Origin: Trinickia soli
GTDB taxonomy: Bacteria > Pseudomonadota > Gammaproteobacteria > Burkholderiales > Burkholderiaceae
Length of the DNA: 64,000 nt
Reading direction: 5' to 3'
Assembly: GCF_002879855.1 (NCBI RefSeq)
Contig: NZ_PNYB01000024.1
Location: forward strand, 17,997 to 81,996
The notes under the pieces: generated by a model
Told to the model about the DNA's origin: nothing
Database searches by the model: none
The model's input: the letters and a program-made list of their open reading frames with translations, nothing else
Part shown: one piece after another, positions 63,913 through 64,000 of the stretch
Position numbering within the stretch: position 1 is the stretch's first letter
How the letters are laid out: the number at the start of each line of letters is the position of its first letter
Translations under genes and position numbers: made by a program

Positions 63913-64000
63913 ATTTCTGACAGGTTTACCTCATCAGCACGTCTGCTACATTTTTTGTAGCCGTGCGCTTACACAACGATTCCGCCCCACCCTGCCCCAC

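Overview
The window is GC-rich, densely coded DNA from a betaproteobacterium of the family Burkholderiaceae (Burkholderia / Paraburkholderia / Trinickia type). The inference rests on gene content and protein style: an ftrABCD ferrous-iron system, imuA-imuB-dnaE2, a divergent pirin/LysR pair, 3-hydroxybutyrate dehydrogenase beside a patatin, a 48-residue DUF3563 protein, and a full kdp locus. The species cannot be named from the sequence. No tRNA, rRNA, insertion sequence, integrase or CRISPR array was seen.

Bases 1-23,080 are housekeeping and stress genes: a cut-off LysR gene, pirin, an OsmC-like protein, an AtaL-like protein, an orphan Fur-boxed hemP followed by a 19-bp tandem repeat, the ftrABCD operon, uvrB, an aromatic/aspartate aminotransferase, bdhA-patatin, an aldo/keto reductase, rlmJ, DUF3563, a divergent cueR/copZ pair around a perfect CueR dyad, a nucleotide-sugar-reductase-like gene, and the LexA-controlled mutasome imuA-imuB-dnaE2.

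Bases 23,399-46,157 are a type III secretion locus set among six LuxR-type regulators with no luxI. Thirteen sct genes (V-S-C-D-F-I-J-K-L-N-O-T-U) run leftward as one operon. Divergently, a luxR gene, sctQ, sctR and a lytic transglycosylase run rightward. One LuxR gene lies just beyond sctU and four more follow the transglycosylase, with a LysR gene among them. The export apparatus, ATPase complex, C-ring, rings, rod and secretin are present. No needle-length ruler (SctP), gatekeeper (SctW), translocon or chaperone gene is recognisable, and SctU carries HSAN where the autocleavage motif NPTH is expected. sctQ has a good internal start site for a short SctQ-C product.

Bases 46,154-64,000 hold a PLP-dependent dehydratase with a divergent LysR gene, a low-affinity iron permease family protein, a small Cys-rich protein, the potassium locus kdpFABC-kdpDE (with a 35-residue leader ORF translationally coupled to kdpF and a KdpE-like operator), a secreted SGNH hydrolase with a divergent LysR gene, and a 1123-residue protein with an N-terminal bulb-type lectin domain and an unrecognised body.

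The most unusual part is the type III locus: a possibly non-cleaving SctU, no switch or translocon genes nearby, and six LuxR paralogues, most with nearly the same recognition helix, beside which a shared TTCGTAGT motif recurs.
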